A stretch of 64,000 nt of DNA from Elizabethkingia meningoseptica_A (GCF_045762675.1 NZ_JBJDLK010000006.1:62001-126000), one strand, 5' to 3'; shown: positions 18,117-27,458, counted from the stretch's first letter. The notes: a model not told the origin generated them from the sequence alone. Made by a program: numbers and translations.

Positions 18117-19361
18117 ATGAAAAGAGTAGTTATTACAGGGCTTGGGGCTATAACGCCCCTGGGAAATAATGTCAACGATTTTTGGCAGGCTCTTATTTCA
18201 GGAACCAGTGGTGCCAATATGATTACAAAATTTGATACTGAACACTTCAAAACCAAATTTGCCTGTGAGGTAAAAAATTTCAATCCTTTGGACACAATGG
18301 AAAAAGCTCAACTGAGAAAATATGATTTATTTACACAGTACGCACTTGCCTCTGTTCATGAAGCTGTTTTACATGCCCAAATTAACTTTGAAAAACTAAA
18401 TAAAGACAGGATCGGTGTGATATGGGCTTCTGGTGACGGCGGTGTCACTACATTCGAGGAACAGCTTAAAGAGTTTCATACCGGAAACGGAGTGCCCCGC
18501 TTCAGTCCGTATTTTATTCCAAAAAGAATTACCAATATTGCTTCCGGTATTATTTCTATAAAGTATGGCTTGCGCGGTGTAAATTATGCGACTGTCGCGG
18601 CTTGTTCTGCAAGTAATACTTCCATTATTGATGCTTTTAACTATATCCGGTGGGGAAAAGCTGATATGATGATTACTGGAGGTTCGGAAGCTTCCATTAC
18701 CCAGAGTTCTATCGGAGGGTTTAATGCCGCAAAAGCAATGTCTACCAATAATGAGAATTATAAACAGGCATCGAGACCTTTCGATATAGACAGAGACGGT
18801 TTTGTTCTGGGGGAAGGAGCTGGTGCTGTTATTTTAGAAAGTTATGGACATGCTATACAGCGAAATGCTCCCATCATTGCTGAAATTGTAGGTGGCGGAT
18901 TGGCTTCGGATGCTTATCATATTACGGCAACACATCCGGAGGGTGCCGGTGCTGTACTTGGAATGTCCTTGGCAATGGAAGAAGCCGGAATTACGGTACA
19001 TGATATTGATTATATTAATCTGCATGCCACTTCTACTCCTACCGGAGATTTGAGTGAGCTGAAGGCCATTGATACTCTTTTTGGTTCGAGACAAAGCCTT
19101 TCAATCAGTGCTACCAAATCCATGACAGGCCACCTTTTAGGGGCAGCGGGTGCCATTGAGGCTATTGCCTGTATTAAAGCTATTCAGGAAAATATGGTTC
19201 CGCCGACAATAAATACCCGGAATGTTGAACCTGAGTTTGCAGAAAAATTCGATCTGACGTTGGGTGTGGCAAAATCCAAAACCATAAACTATGCTTTAAG
19301 CAATACTTTTGGTTTTGGCGGACACATTGGTTGTTCCATCTTCAAAAAGTTTGAGGAATAA
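18117..19361 (+). CDS. Beta-ketoacyl-ACP synthase II (FabF-like)
   Basis: Thiolase-fold condensing enzyme that would extend an acyl chain with malonyl-ACP. The Cys-His-His triad is intact: Cys in VAACSASNTS, His in NLHATSTPTGD, His in SMTGHLLGAAG, and the Gly-rich C-terminal NTFGFGGHIG. About 414 residues from the ATG at 18117; a TTG six bases upstream is possible but less likely. There are no acyl carrier protein or other fab genes next to it, and it shares a TetR operon, so it is probably an accessory, regulated synthase rather than the housekeeping one. Confidence 0.9.
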   Translation: MKRVVITGLGAITPLGNNVNDFWQALISGTSGANMITKFDTEHFKTKFACEVKNFNPLDTMEKAQLRKYDLFTQYALASVHEAVLHAQINFEKLNKDRIGVIWASGDGGVTTFEEQLKEFHTGNGVPRFSPYFIPKRITNIASGIISIKYGLRGVNYATVAACSASNTSIIDAFNYIRWGKADMMITGGSEASITQSSIGGFNAAKAMSTNNENYKQASRPFDIDRDGFVLGEGAGAVILESYGHAIQRNAPIIAEIVGGGLASDAYHITATHPEGAGAVLGMSLAMEEAGITVHDIDYINLHATSTPTGDLSELKAIDTLFGSRQSLSISATKSMTGHLLGAAGAIEAIACIKAIQENMVPPTINTRNVEPEFAEKFDLTLGVAKSKTINYALSNTFGFGGHIGCSIFKKFEE

Positions 19362-19427
19362 ACTCTTTTAGTTCTAAGAAGTAAGTACTTACAGAAACAT
19401 AATACTTTCGACGCATTCATAAAAAGT

Positions 19428-19460
19428 AACCATGTCAGGATCTAAAGTCCTGACATGGTT
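19428..19460. terminator. Bidirectional terminator between fabF-like gene and bioA
   Basis: Stem AACCATGTCAGGA / TCCTGACATGGTT with a 7-base loop, between convergent genes; AT-rich on both sides (ATTTTATAAT on plus, ACTTTTTATG on minus). Confidence 0.8.
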
Positions 19461-19463
19461 ATT

Positions 19464-20732
19464 TTATAATACTTCCAATGCATCCAGAATGGTCTGATAA
19501 ATTTCATTCAGATCTTTTTCTGTGGTACAATAGGGTGGAACCAGATAAATAATATTTCCCAGCGGACGCATCAGAATTCCGCGTTGCAGAAAATAAGGAT
19601 ACAGAATTTCATGCATATCGCTGAAATAAGATGTTTCTTCATTGATTTTCCATTCCATGGCAAAGATAGTTCCTGTCTGTCTTGCTGTTTTTACTTTAGG
19701 ATGGTCTTTGAGAACAGCTATAAATTCCCGGTGCTGGTTCACAATCCGCCGGATGTTGTTTTGTGTATCTTCCTGTAATAAAAGATCCAGACTAGCCAGT
19801 GCAGCAGCACAGGCTAACGGACTGGCAGTAAAGGAATGCCCGTGAAACAAGGCTTTTGTTTTGTCGTCTGAATAAAAAGCCTCATAAATTTCATGGCTAC
19901 AGGTTGTAATTCCCAATGGTAAGGTTCCACCTGTCAGACCTTTTGAAAAGCACATAATATCCGGTGTTTCTGTGAGATGATTGGCTGCAAATAATTTACC
20001 TGTACGCCCGAAACCTACAAATATTTCGTCCTGAATCAGGAGTATTTTTCTGCTTTTACAAAACCTCATCAGTTCCGAGAGCCATTGTGCTTCATGCATC
20101 AGCATTCCTCCGGCACCCTGTACTAAAGGTTCGTACACAAAACAGGCGGCTTCATCTGCATGCAGGTCGATAAAGGTTTTTATATCCGCTATGTTTTCTT
20201 CTGTGGGAACATCTGTAAACAGAACTTCAAAGAGTTGTTCACCAAAAGGATTGGTCCACAATCCGCGACCGCTTACCGACATAGCACCAAATGTATCACC
20301 ATGATATCCGTTTTTAAAAGCAAAGATTTTATTCTTCTTGGCATTCCGGTTATAGTGGAACTGAATGCACATCTTTAAAGCAACTTCTATGGCTGTGGAA
20401 CCGTTATCTGTATAGAATGCTTTTTCCTGATTATCGGGTAGGAGGGCTAAAAGCCGTTCAGATAACTCTATGGCATTAGGATGTGTAAACCCCGCAAAAA
20501 TTACCTGTTCCAATGTATGAAGCTGTTCGGCTACTCTGCCCGCAATATATGGATGAGCATGTCCGTGTAAGGTAACCCACCATGAGGATACAGCATCAAT
20601 ATATCTTTTACCTTCTGCATCAAAGATATAAGCCCCCTCTCCTCTTACAATCGGAATATGATTTGCCGTTTTCATCTGGGTATAGGGATGCCAGTTTACC
20701 CTACGGTCCCTGTTAATTAACTCCTGCTGCAT
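19464..20732 (-). CDS. bioA: Adenosylmethionine-8-amino-7-oxononanoate aminotransferase
   Basis: PLP enzyme converting 8-amino-7-oxononanoate to 7,8-diaminononanoate in biotin synthesis. It shows the class-III aminotransferase pattern: WHPYTQM near the N-terminus, SSWWVTLHGHAHP, the LIQDEIFVGFGRTG segment with the cofactor Asp, and the PLP Lys in CFSKGLTGG. 422 residues is standard. It overlaps the bioB stop by 16 bases and ends at a terminator. Confidence 0.96.
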   Translation of the reverse strand: MQQELINRDRRVNWHPYTQMKTANHIPIVRGEGAYIFDAEGKRYIDAVSSWWVTLHGHAHPYIAGRVAEQLHTLEQVIFAGFTHPNAIELSERLLALLPDNQEKAFYTDNGSTAIEVALKMCIQFHYNRNAKKNKIFAFKNGYHGDTFGAMSVSGRGLWTNPFGEQLFEVLFTDVPTEENIADIKTFIDLHADEAACFVYEPLVQGAGGMLMHEAQWLSELMRFCKSRKILLIQDEIFVGFGRTGKLFAANHLTETPDIMCFSKGLTGGTLPLGITTCSHEIYEAFYSDDKTKALFHGHSFTASPLACAAALASLDLLLQEDTQNNIRRIVNQHREFIAVLKDHPKVKTARQTGTIFAMEWKINEETSYFSDMHEILYPYFLQRGILMRPLGNIIYLVPPYCTTEKDLNEIYQTILDALEVL

Positions 20733-21712
20733 GATGTTTCTTTTTTCCGTAGCATTGGTTTTAATCCCAGATTCTGAAGCATCTGCATATCTTCGGATAC
20801 TCCGGGATTAGGTGTTACCAGTAAGGTTTCTCTTTCTCCGGTAAAAATAGAGTTGGCCCCTGCCATAAAGCACCATGCCTGCTCCGCCTCTGTCATTTCT
20901 ATACGGCCGGCACTAAGTCTGACCATAGAAGAAGGCATTGCAATACGGGCTGTAGCAATCATGCGCACCATATCCCAAATATCGACTTTCGGGTTATTTT
21001 CAAGAGGAGTCCCTTTTACCCTTGCTAATGCATTTACAGGAACCGATTCAGGATGTACTTCCATATTGGCTAATGTACGCAACATGACTACACGGTCAGC
21101 ATGTGTTTCCCCTAAACCTATAATACCTCCGGAACATACTGTAATTCCTGCTTTACGTACGTTATTAATGGTATTGATGCGGTTATCAAATTTTCGGGTA
21201 GAGATAATTTCATCGTAATACTCTTCTGAAGTATCAAGATTGTGATTATAAGCATATAATCCGGCTTCCTGAAGTCTTTTGGCCTGCGGTTCTGTCAACA
21301 TTCCCAGTGTACAGCACACTTCCAGCCCCATATCGTTTACGCCTTTCACCATGTCGATAATTCTGTCGAAATCGCGATTATCCCTTACTTCACGCCATGC
21401 TGCTGCCATACAGAACCGGGAGGCTCCGCGTTCTTTAGCTTTTTGAGCATGAGCCAATACTGTAGCTGTAGGCAGCAAAGCCTGAACTTTTATATCAGTA
21501 TGATAACGTGCTGCCTGACCGCAGTAGGAACAGTCTTCTGTACAACCTCCTGTTTTCACAGATAATAAAGTAGATATCTGTACTTCATCTGCTTTGTGCC
21601 ATGCACGATGTACTGTTGCGGCTTCATATACCAGTTCCATTAATGGTTTATTGTATATTTCCAGCAGTTCTTCTTTCGTCCAGTCGTGACGTAATATTTT
21701 TTCTTTAACCAT
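20717..21712 (-). CDS. bioB: Biotin synthase
   Basis: Radical SAM enzyme that inserts sulfur into dethiobiotin. The SAM cluster motif CTEDCSYC is present, with YHTDIKVQALLP behind it, and later conserved stretches such as VCSGGIIGLGET, PVNALARVKGTPL and GANSIFTGE. The start at 21712 (MVKEKILRHDW) is chosen over an ATG 66 bases upstream, which would add a lysine-rich tail unlike the family. Length about 331 residues. A repeat-filled gap of about 490 bases separates it from bioD. Confidence 0.96.
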   Translation of the reverse strand: MVKEKILRHDWTKEELLEIYNKPLMELVYEAATVHRAWHKADEVQISTLLSVKTGGCTEDCSYCGQAARYHTDIKVQALLPTATVLAHAQKAKERGASRFCMAAAWREVRDNRDFDRIIDMVKGVNDMGLEVCCTLGMLTEPQAKRLQEAGLYAYNHNLDTSEEYYDEIISTRKFDNRINTINNVRKAGITVCSGGIIGLGETHADRVVMLRTLANMEVHPESVPVNALARVKGTPLENNPKVDIWDMVRMIATARIAMPSSMVRLSAGRIEMTEAEQAWCFMAGANSIFTGERETLLVTPNPGVSEDMQMLQNLGLKPMLRKKETSCSRS

Positions 21713-21774
21713 AAATATTTGATTTTTATTTTTAATTTTAATTTTTTGTTTTATAACACTTCTAAATCTTAACC

Positions 21775-21906
21775 ACATAGATTACCAGAGTAATTACACA
21801 TCAGCTCATGGTAAAGGAAACGTTTGAGTTCTAACTTTTTGTTCTTACTAAGCATTGTAATGTTCCGCTATCAATAACTTTTGTTTCTTTTGCGGTTAAA
21901 TAACTT
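21775..21906. repeat. Long direct repeat, copy 1 (bioB-bioD gap)
   Basis: About 132 bases that recur at 21987-22117 with scattered differences. Shared landmarks are CATAGATTAC, GTAATTACACATCA, AGCATTGTAATGTTCC and TATCAATAACTTTTG. It is non-coding in all frames for any useful length. Confidence 0.85.
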
Positions 21907-21986
21907 CTCGATACGCTCTATTTCATTCGAAAATGATGAAGTATTAAACCACATAGCTACATAGGTTTTATACCAGCAAAGGATGA

Positions 21987-22117
21987 CATAGATTACTGAC
22001 GTAATTACACATCAACTCGGAGCAAAGGAAACCTTTGATTTCTAACTTTTTTGTTCTTACTAAGCATTGTAATGTTCCACTATCAATAACTTTTGTTTCT
22101 TTTGTGGTTAAATAACT
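21987..22117. repeat. Long direct repeat, copy 2 (bioB-bioD gap)
   Basis: Second copy of the repeat at 21775-21906. Between the copies lies a short piece TTCTCGATACGCT that also occurs near 58267 in the GIY-YIG repeat nest, so this gap appears to be an accumulation of intergenic repeats. Confidence 0.85.
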
Positions 22118-22125
22118 CTTGCTGG

Positions 22126-22144
22126 CGCGAGCCTCTGGCTCGTG
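22126..22144. repeat. Short palindromic element in bio gap
   Basis: GC-rich palindrome CGAGCC-TCT-GGCTCG with flanking wobble pairs, unlike the AT-rich surroundings. It looks like an interspersed hairpin repeat; it lacks a U-tract, so a terminator role for bioD transcripts is uncertain. Confidence 0.6.
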
Positions 22145-22203
22145 TCTCATTAATATGAATGTAACAATTAAACATATACAAGATTTTAGTGTTTCGATTA
22201 AGA

Positions 22204-22824
22204 TTATTTTAACTGTTGCTGTACAATCCCACCAGCCTTTTGTACGGATTCTTTACTAAGAATATCAAGTTCCGGCAGTTCTATTACTTTTGTTCCGGAC
22301 GGGATATGTTTTAGGATAATTTTTTTTGTTTCGGCCACAAAACTTCCGTTCAGTACAACAAAGGCTATTTCTACGTTTCTGCTCCTCAGGGCTTCAACTG
22401 ATAACAGGGTATGATTAATACACCCCAGATAGTCACGCACTACTAATATAACCGGTACATTCAAATGTGTGATCAGGTCAATCATAAATTCGGTGTCATT
22501 TAACGGGACAAAGAGACCTCCGGCTCCTTCTGTAAGGAGTATATTTTCCGTGTCGGGCAACTCAAAATCTCTCACTTTTATTTCTATATTCTCCATAGCT
22601 GCTGACTGATGTGGTGACGCGGGATATTTTAGCCGGTACCGTTCAGGATAGACATTTATATTTTCACTGTTAAGTTTGCTGACGAGCATACTGTCGGACT
22701 GATCAAGATCTCCTGACTGAACAGGTTTCCAGTAATCTGCTTTGAAATATTGTGTCAATATAGCAGAGGTAATAGTTTTCCCGATTCCGGTTCCGATTCC
22801 TGTAATAAAATATTTAGTATTCAT
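22204..22824 (-). CDS. bioD: Dethiobiotin synthetase
   Basis: ATP-dependent carboxylase that closes the ureido ring of dethiobiotin. The P-loop GIGTGIGKT stands at residues 9-17, followed by the substrate-binding WKPVQSGD and the LTEGAGGLFVPL segment. 206 residues is normal. Its start overlaps the bioF stop by 11 bases, indicating coupled translation. Confidence 0.95.
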   Translation of the reverse strand: MNTKYFITGIGTGIGKTITSAILTQYFKADYWKPVQSGDLDQSDSMLVSKLNSENINVYPERYRLKYPASPHQSAAMENIEIKVRDFELPDTENILLTEGAGGLFVPLNDTEFMIDLITHLNVPVILVVRDYLGCINHTLLSVEALRSRNVEIAFVVLNGSFVAETKKIILKHIPSGTKVIELPELDILSKESVQKAGGIVQQQLK

Positions 22825-23929
22825 TCTGATGTTTTTTAATAATGTTCACCAGTCGGTTAATTTCTTCAGTGGTATTAAACTGGTGTATTGCAATACGTAA
22901 CCGCTCGCTTCCGGCTTTTACTGTTGGCGACATCACGGGATAAGCATTTATATTGTGATGTTTTAATTCCTGCACGCTGCGAAACAGATTTGCAGTTGAT
23001 GAAAACTGTACAACCTGAACCGGACTTTTGTCCTGTGACAAACTATGCACCCTGTGTTGACGGAAGCAAAGGATGTTTTCCTGTAAATCACGTTGCAAAT
23101 CCTCCCGGTTATTCAGAAATTCATAGGCTTCCCGGATAGCGAGTACCTGAATATCCGGCATAGCCGTGGAATATATAAACGGAGATGCAACGTTGATCAG
23201 GTAGTCTTTTAGTATATTGCTTCCTAAAACTGCAGCCCCCTGTAGCCCGAAAGCTTTTCCATAGGTAATAATGCTTGCCAGAATTCTGTTCTGCAAACGG
23301 TATTCACTAACCAATCCTTTATTAAAAACGCCAGCTGCATGAGCTTCATCTACAATGACCCATGCACCGTATTTTTCTGCCAGCGCAACGATTTCTTTTA
23401 AAGGCGCAAAATCTCCATCCATAGAATACAGGCTTTCTACTGCAATGAAAACATTTCCGGTTGTTCTATTCAGCTGATATTCCAGATGCAAAAGATCATT
23501 ATGTCTGAATTTCTTCTTTCGTGCATGAGACAGTGCACAGCCATCATGCACCGAACGGTGAACCAGTTCATCTACAAGTAGGGTATCATATCTTCCGGCA
23601 ATACATGAAAACAAAGCGAGGTTCGCTTTGTATCCTGAAGGAAATAACAAAGCACTTTCGGTTTGGTGAATATGAGCAATGTATTCTTCCGTGTGTATCG
23701 TATGAAGTGAGTTACCGCTGATCAATCGTGATCCGGTTGATCCGGTAAGTAGTCCGGGATCATTTTCCACAGTTTTCCATAAAGATTCCTGAAAATCTGG
23801 GTTTCTTGCCATTCCGAGGTAATCATTGGACAGAAAATCAGTTCTGTACTCAGGCTGTTTAAGGCTCCGGTAATTGCCAAGCCTGTGTCGGTTATCTAAA
23901 GCTTTATGCCAGTGCTTTGGAAGATCCAT
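22814..23929 (-). CDS. bioF: 8-amino-7-oxononanoate synthase
   Basis: PLP alpha-oxoamine synthase joining a pimeloyl thioester and alanine. Conserved parts: LSNDYLGMA near the start, GSTGSRLISGN, the VDEAHAAGVF cofactor-Asp segment, and the PLP Lys in ITYGKAFGLQG. 371 residues. Overlaps bioD by 11 bases and the upstream ferritin-like gene by 26 bases. An AONS-like enzyme for another amino acid is unlikely in this context. Confidence 0.94.
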   Translation of the reverse strand: MDLPKHWHKALDNRHRLGNYRSLKQPEYRTDFLSNDYLGMARNPDFQESLWKTVENDPGLLTGSTGSRLISGNSLHTIHTEEYIAHIHQTESALLFPSGYKANLALFSCIAGRYDTLLVDELVHRSVHDGCALSHARKKKFRHNDLLHLEYQLNRTTGNVFIAVESLYSMDGDFAPLKEIVALAEKYGAWVIVDEAHAAGVFNKGLVSEYRLQNRILASIITYGKAFGLQGAAVLGSNILKDYLINVASPFIYSTAMPDIQVLAIREAYEFLNNREDLQRDLQENILCFRQHRVHSLSQDKSPVQVVQFSSTANLFRSVQELKHHNINAYPVMSPTVKAGSERLRIAIHQFNTTEEINRLVNIIKKHQNEY

Positions 23930-24533
23930 ATGATACTACTTCTTTTTCCACGGCGTTCAGCCAGTCTTCAAACAATTTGCGTTCAATTTTCAATACTTCT
24001 TCAGCATATAGTTCCCAATCGTTATGGAAATTTTCCAGTTGCTGTATCATTTCTTCCAGATGTCCTTCTTCTTCCAGAATAATAGATTTTACCATCACTC
24101 TGGATTTCGCTTTATCCAATGCTTCCTGATATACGGGATATAATTCGTCTGCTCTTACTTCTATGGCGTAGGTAACAAACAGATAGGAGGCATAACGCAA
24201 TTCTTTACCTTCGAGCTGAAAGGTATTTTTCAGAAACCTGCAGGCTTCAATGTCCAGCCGGTGAAGATACTGACGGGTATATCCAGGTGCCAGCAGTTCA
24301 TGAGCCTTGTAATTGGTACAATAGTCCGGTACAAGTTTCTGAATCTGCTTTTTCAGATAATAGGCATGGCGGTGTTCTTCTGCGGCATGTTTCAGCTGAA
24401 TAAGATCTACTGTAACCTGATCTTCACAAGCTGAAATTTTACGGGCACCTGCATTTTCCATAAACGAAAGGGTATTGAGCCACTTCGCATGTATTTCATT
24501 ATTCCGGATAATAATATCAATTATACTTTTCAT
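23904..24533 (-). CDS. Ferritin-like (putative diiron) protein heading the biotin operon
   Basis: 209 residues, predicted helical. Four helices carry possible metal ligands in the ferritin-like pattern: Glu13 or Glu26; Glu53-x-x-His56 (EEHRHAYY); Glu125 or Glu130; and Glu155-x-x-His158 (EEEGHLEEM). The two ExxH motifs are seen; a diiron site is inferred from them. It overlaps bioF by 26 bases and is first gene of the bioF-bioD unit, so it probably serves biotin synthesis. No pimeloyl-forming gene (bioC/bioH, bioI, bioW) is in the window, so a role in supplying the pimeloyl precursor is a possible, untested function. Confidence 0.75.
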   Translation of the reverse strand: MKSIIDIIIRNNEIHAKWLNTLSFMENAGARKISACEDQVTVDLIQLKHAAEEHRHAYYLKKQIQKLVPDYCTNYKAHELLAPGYTRQYLHRLDIEACRFLKNTFQLEGKELRYASYLFVTYAIEVRADELYPVYQEALDKAKSRVMVKSIILEEEGHLEEMIQQLENFHNDWELYAEEVLKIERKLFEDWLNAVEKEVVSYGSSKALA

Positions 24534-24569
24534 CTCTTTTTTGAAGCAAAATTATTATCTTGCCGGACC

Positions 24570-24589
24570 TTAAATGGTACCAGATTTAA
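24570..24589. promoter_or_regulatory. Inverted repeat between biotin operon and MocR gene
   Basis: TTAAAT - 8 bases - ATTTAA lies in the 60-base divergent intergenic space, 4 bases before the regulator ATG. A divergent regulator and an inverted repeat suggest control of one or both genes. Inference only. Confidence 0.35.
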
Positions 24590-24593
24590 AATA

Positions 24594-26081
24594 ATGAGTA
24601 GTCCGGATCAGTTTTTATACAATAAAATCATTCATTTAGACAGCAAATCGTCGCGGCCTGTATATTTACAGATCGTCCACCAGATTATTAATGCTATTCA
24701 GCGGGGATATCTGATGAAGGGAATGAAATTACTGGGAACCAGAAGCATGAGTGATATTCTGAAGGTACACCGGAAGACGGTTATTGCGGCTTATGAAGAA
24801 CTGGATGCACAGGGATGGGTGAAAACCATTCCTAATAGAGGGACTTTTGTGATTGAAAGCGGAAACAGCAATAATATTCCTGTTAAAGCACCACAACAGC
24901 AGGATCTGGCAACTTATCCGAAGCAAACAGGTTTTAGTTTCAGGCAAAGCAATCTTCTTGATAATCCTTTTGAGCATGCCGCCTGTACATATATTTTTAA
25001 TGATGGTGTTCCCGACACCCGCTTATCCCAGATCGGAAATTATTCCAGTTTTTACAGTGCCAATCTGAAACGCAAAAGCAGTTATAAAAAGATCGGTTAT
25101 TACAATACAGAGGGCAGTGAATATTTCAAGGAGCATTTATCGCAATACCTGAACCTCAGCCGCGGGCTTCACATCAGTAAAAGTAACTTACTGATCACCA
25201 GAAGTACAGAAATGAGTATTTATATTATTTCTGAAATTCTGTTATCAGAAGGGGATCTGGTTGTGGTAGGAGATCCGAGTTACTTTTCAGTAAATATGAT
25301 TTTTCAGAAGTCCGGCGCTGTTATTAAAACGATTCCGGTGGATGAGCAAGGTATCCGCACCGATCTTATAGAGGAACTCTGCCGGAAGACAAAAATCAGA
25401 ATGCTGTATCTTACCCCGCACCACCACTATCCTACTACGGTAACGCTGAGTGCAGAACGCCGGATTGAATTACTTGCCTTAGCTTCCCGGTATGGATTTG
25501 CCATTGTTGAGGATGATTATGATTTCGAGTTTCATTATGATAATTCTGCTATTCTGCCTATGGCCAGTGCAGATACCGATGGTATGGTAATCTACGTAGG
25601 CTCTTTCGGAAAATCCCTGGCTCCCGGATTCCGTACGGGCTTTATTGTCGCTCCGGAGAACCTGATGAACGAAATGCGAAAACACCTCGGTATTATCGAC
25701 AGACAGGGAGATATTATTATGGAACAGGCATTAGGGGAAATGCTTGAAGAGGGAGAAATCAACCGCCATCTGAAAAAATCGGCCAAGGTTTATAAAGAAC
25801 GCAGAGACCGTTTTGCCGAATTACTTTCGGAGCATCTTGCTGACCAGATTAGTTTTCGCATTCCTACCGGCGGACTTGCTTTGTGGCTGGAATGGAAATC
25901 TCCGGTTAATCTGTTTCAATTGAGTTCACAATGTCAGCAACACAATCTTTTTATCCCCCGTACTTTATTGTATCAGAATAAGGACTATACTGCACTAAGA
26001 CTTGGATTCGGGCATTTAAATGAGGATGAAATGAAACAATCCCTGCAAATACTTCATCAGGTAAATGAGTCACTTAAATAG
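24594..26081 (+). CDS. MocR/PdxR-type regulator (GntR HTH plus aminotransferase-like domain)
   Basis: An N-terminal winged helix of GntR type (residues about 10-80: SRPVYLQIVHQIINAI, then LGTRSMSDILKVHRKTVIAAYEEL) is joined to a class-I aminotransferase fold. The PLP-binding Lys is in GSFGKSLAPGFRTGF and a cofactor Asp region in IVEDDYDFEF. I start at 24594 because the ORF upstream of it would overlap the divergent gene. MocR proteins sense PLP or amino compounds; placement suggests it regulates the biotin operon. Confidence 0.88.
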   Translation: MSSPDQFLYNKIIHLDSKSSRPVYLQIVHQIINAIQRGYLMKGMKLLGTRSMSDILKVHRKTVIAAYEELDAQGWVKTIPNRGTFVIESGNSNNIPVKAPQQQDLATYPKQTGFSFRQSNLLDNPFEHAACTYIFNDGVPDTRLSQIGNYSSFYSANLKRKSSYKKIGYYNTEGSEYFKEHLSQYLNLSRGLHISKSNLLITRSTEMSIYIISEILLSEGDLVVVGDPSYFSVNMIFQKSGAVIKTIPVDEQGIRTDLIEELCRKTKIRMLYLTPHHHYPTTVTLSAERRIELLALASRYGFAIVEDDYDFEFHYDNSAILPMASADTDGMVIYVGSFGKSLAPGFRTGFIVAPENLMNEMRKHLGIIDRQGDIIMEQALGEMLEEGEINRHLKKSAKVYKERRDRFAELLSEHLADQISFRIPTGGLALWLEWKSPVNLFQLSSQCQQHNLFIPRTLLYQNKDYTALRLGFGHLNEDEMKQSLQILHQVNESLK

Positions 26082-26084
26082 AGA

Positions 26085-27350
26085 TTATTTAGCGCTCTTT
26101 AACCCGTAAGTATATACATTATACGGTAATAACCGCTGTGCAAATAATTTTGCAGAAAAGCTTCCGAGTAATAACGGGAAAAACAATACATAACCATTCG
26201 GTACAATACTGCACACGAGAAATAAAGCCGTAAGCGGCGCATAAATGGCTGCCGATAAGGTTGCGGCAGCTCCTACGAGAACAAAGTTGATGATGATAAG
26301 ATGTGTATTGAAATAGGTATTACACACCAATGCAAACAACAATCCTAAAAATGCACCCGCTACAATACTCGGTGCAAATACGCCACCGTCACCACCAGCG
26401 CCTAATGTAAGTGCTGAAACAACAGGTTTTACGAGAACCAATACCAGCAATAATGCAATAGAAACATTCTGATGAATCAATGCCTGATTCAGTATTTCAT
26501 GAAGTCCGTGGTAGCTGTCTCCGTATAATACAGGGAATAAAAACAATATACCGCCTACAATTAAAGCGCCGAGATTTACACGAAGAAAATTATTATTGAT
26601 TTTTGAAAAGAAATCTTTAACACGAATAACCAGGTAAGTAAAACAGACTGACAGGATCCCGCCCAGTAAACTGAGAATAATAAAGAATGGTATTGCTGCC
26701 CACTTCCAGCCGCTTAGAGTATACGGTAATAAAGGCGTATTATCGAAAAAGAGAATAAATATACCCGCAACAACTGCAGATGCTGTACAACTTATCGCGA
26801 GTGATTTATCGAATTTACGGGCTATAACTTCCATTGCAAAAAGCCATCCTGCCAGCGGACTTCCGAACAGAACGGCTACTCCGGCGACAACACCTGCACA
26901 GATCAGTTCGCGTTTATATATTTTTGCAGAAAAGCCTTGTTCATAGGCCATATTCCCCACTGTTGCTGTTGCTACAACTGTTGAAACCTCAATACCTGTG
27001 GAGCCACCAAATATGACGGTTAGAAAACCATTGAGATAATGTGAAGGAATTTTGAAAAAAGGAAGATGGTCTTTTCGCTGATCCAGTGTTTTATAAATTT
27101 CGGTAATTCCCTTATTCTTGCGGTTCTGAAAGAAATGCTTCCGTAAGAAATAAATGGCTGTAATTCCTATTGTCGGAAATACAATGAAAAGTAATGGGTT
27201 GTATTCTTTAGTCAGAGAAAATAGTTTTTCTTCCAGATGTTCCGTAATATATTTTAGTGAAAATGACAATAATGCACATACCAGTCCCACGAATAATGAT
27301 AACAAAATCAATCTGAAATAATGATGTAATATAAGCTTTTTACGTTCCAT
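26085..27350 (-). CDS. ClC-family chloride channel/antiporter without CBS domains
   Basis: 421 residues with about 10-12 hydrophobic helices. Selectivity-filter regions are recognisable: GSTGIEVSTV (in place of the usual GREGP) and GAGGDGGVFAPSIVAGAFLG. ClC proteins move chloride, often in exchange for protons, or fluoride. No CBS pair follows. It is convergent with the MocR gene with only 3 bases between. Confidence 0.9.
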   Translation of the reverse strand: MERKKLILHHYFRLILLSLFVGLVCALLSFSLKYITEHLEEKLFSLTKEYNPLLFIVFPTIGITAIYFLRKHFFQNRKNKGITEIYKTLDQRKDHLPFFKIPSHYLNGFLTVIFGGSTGIEVSTVVATATVGNMAYEQGFSAKIYKRELICAGVVAGVAVLFGSPLAGWLFAMEVIARKFDKSLAISCTASAVVAGIFILFFDNTPLLPYTLSGWKWAAIPFFIILSLLGGILSVCFTYLVIRVKDFFSKINNNFLRVNLGALIVGGILFLFPVLYGDSYHGLHEILNQALIHQNVSIALLLVLVLVKPVVSALTLGAGGDGGVFAPSIVAGAFLGLLFALVCNTYFNTHLIIINFVLVGAAATLSAAIYAPLTALFLVCSIVPNGYVLFFPLLLGSFSAKLFAQRLLPYNVYTYGLKSAK

Positions 27351-27458
27351 GTCAACTTTTCTGCCGCCCGTTTAATGCATTGCAAAATTAAAACATTCAC
27401 CGTTGCATTCAAAATATATGAGGTGCTGTTTTTCAGAAGAGTAGCGCCATAAAATATC

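Noticed and set aside
22126..22144. Terminator of bioD
   Set aside because: The hairpin is GC-rich but no U-tract follows on the minus strand.
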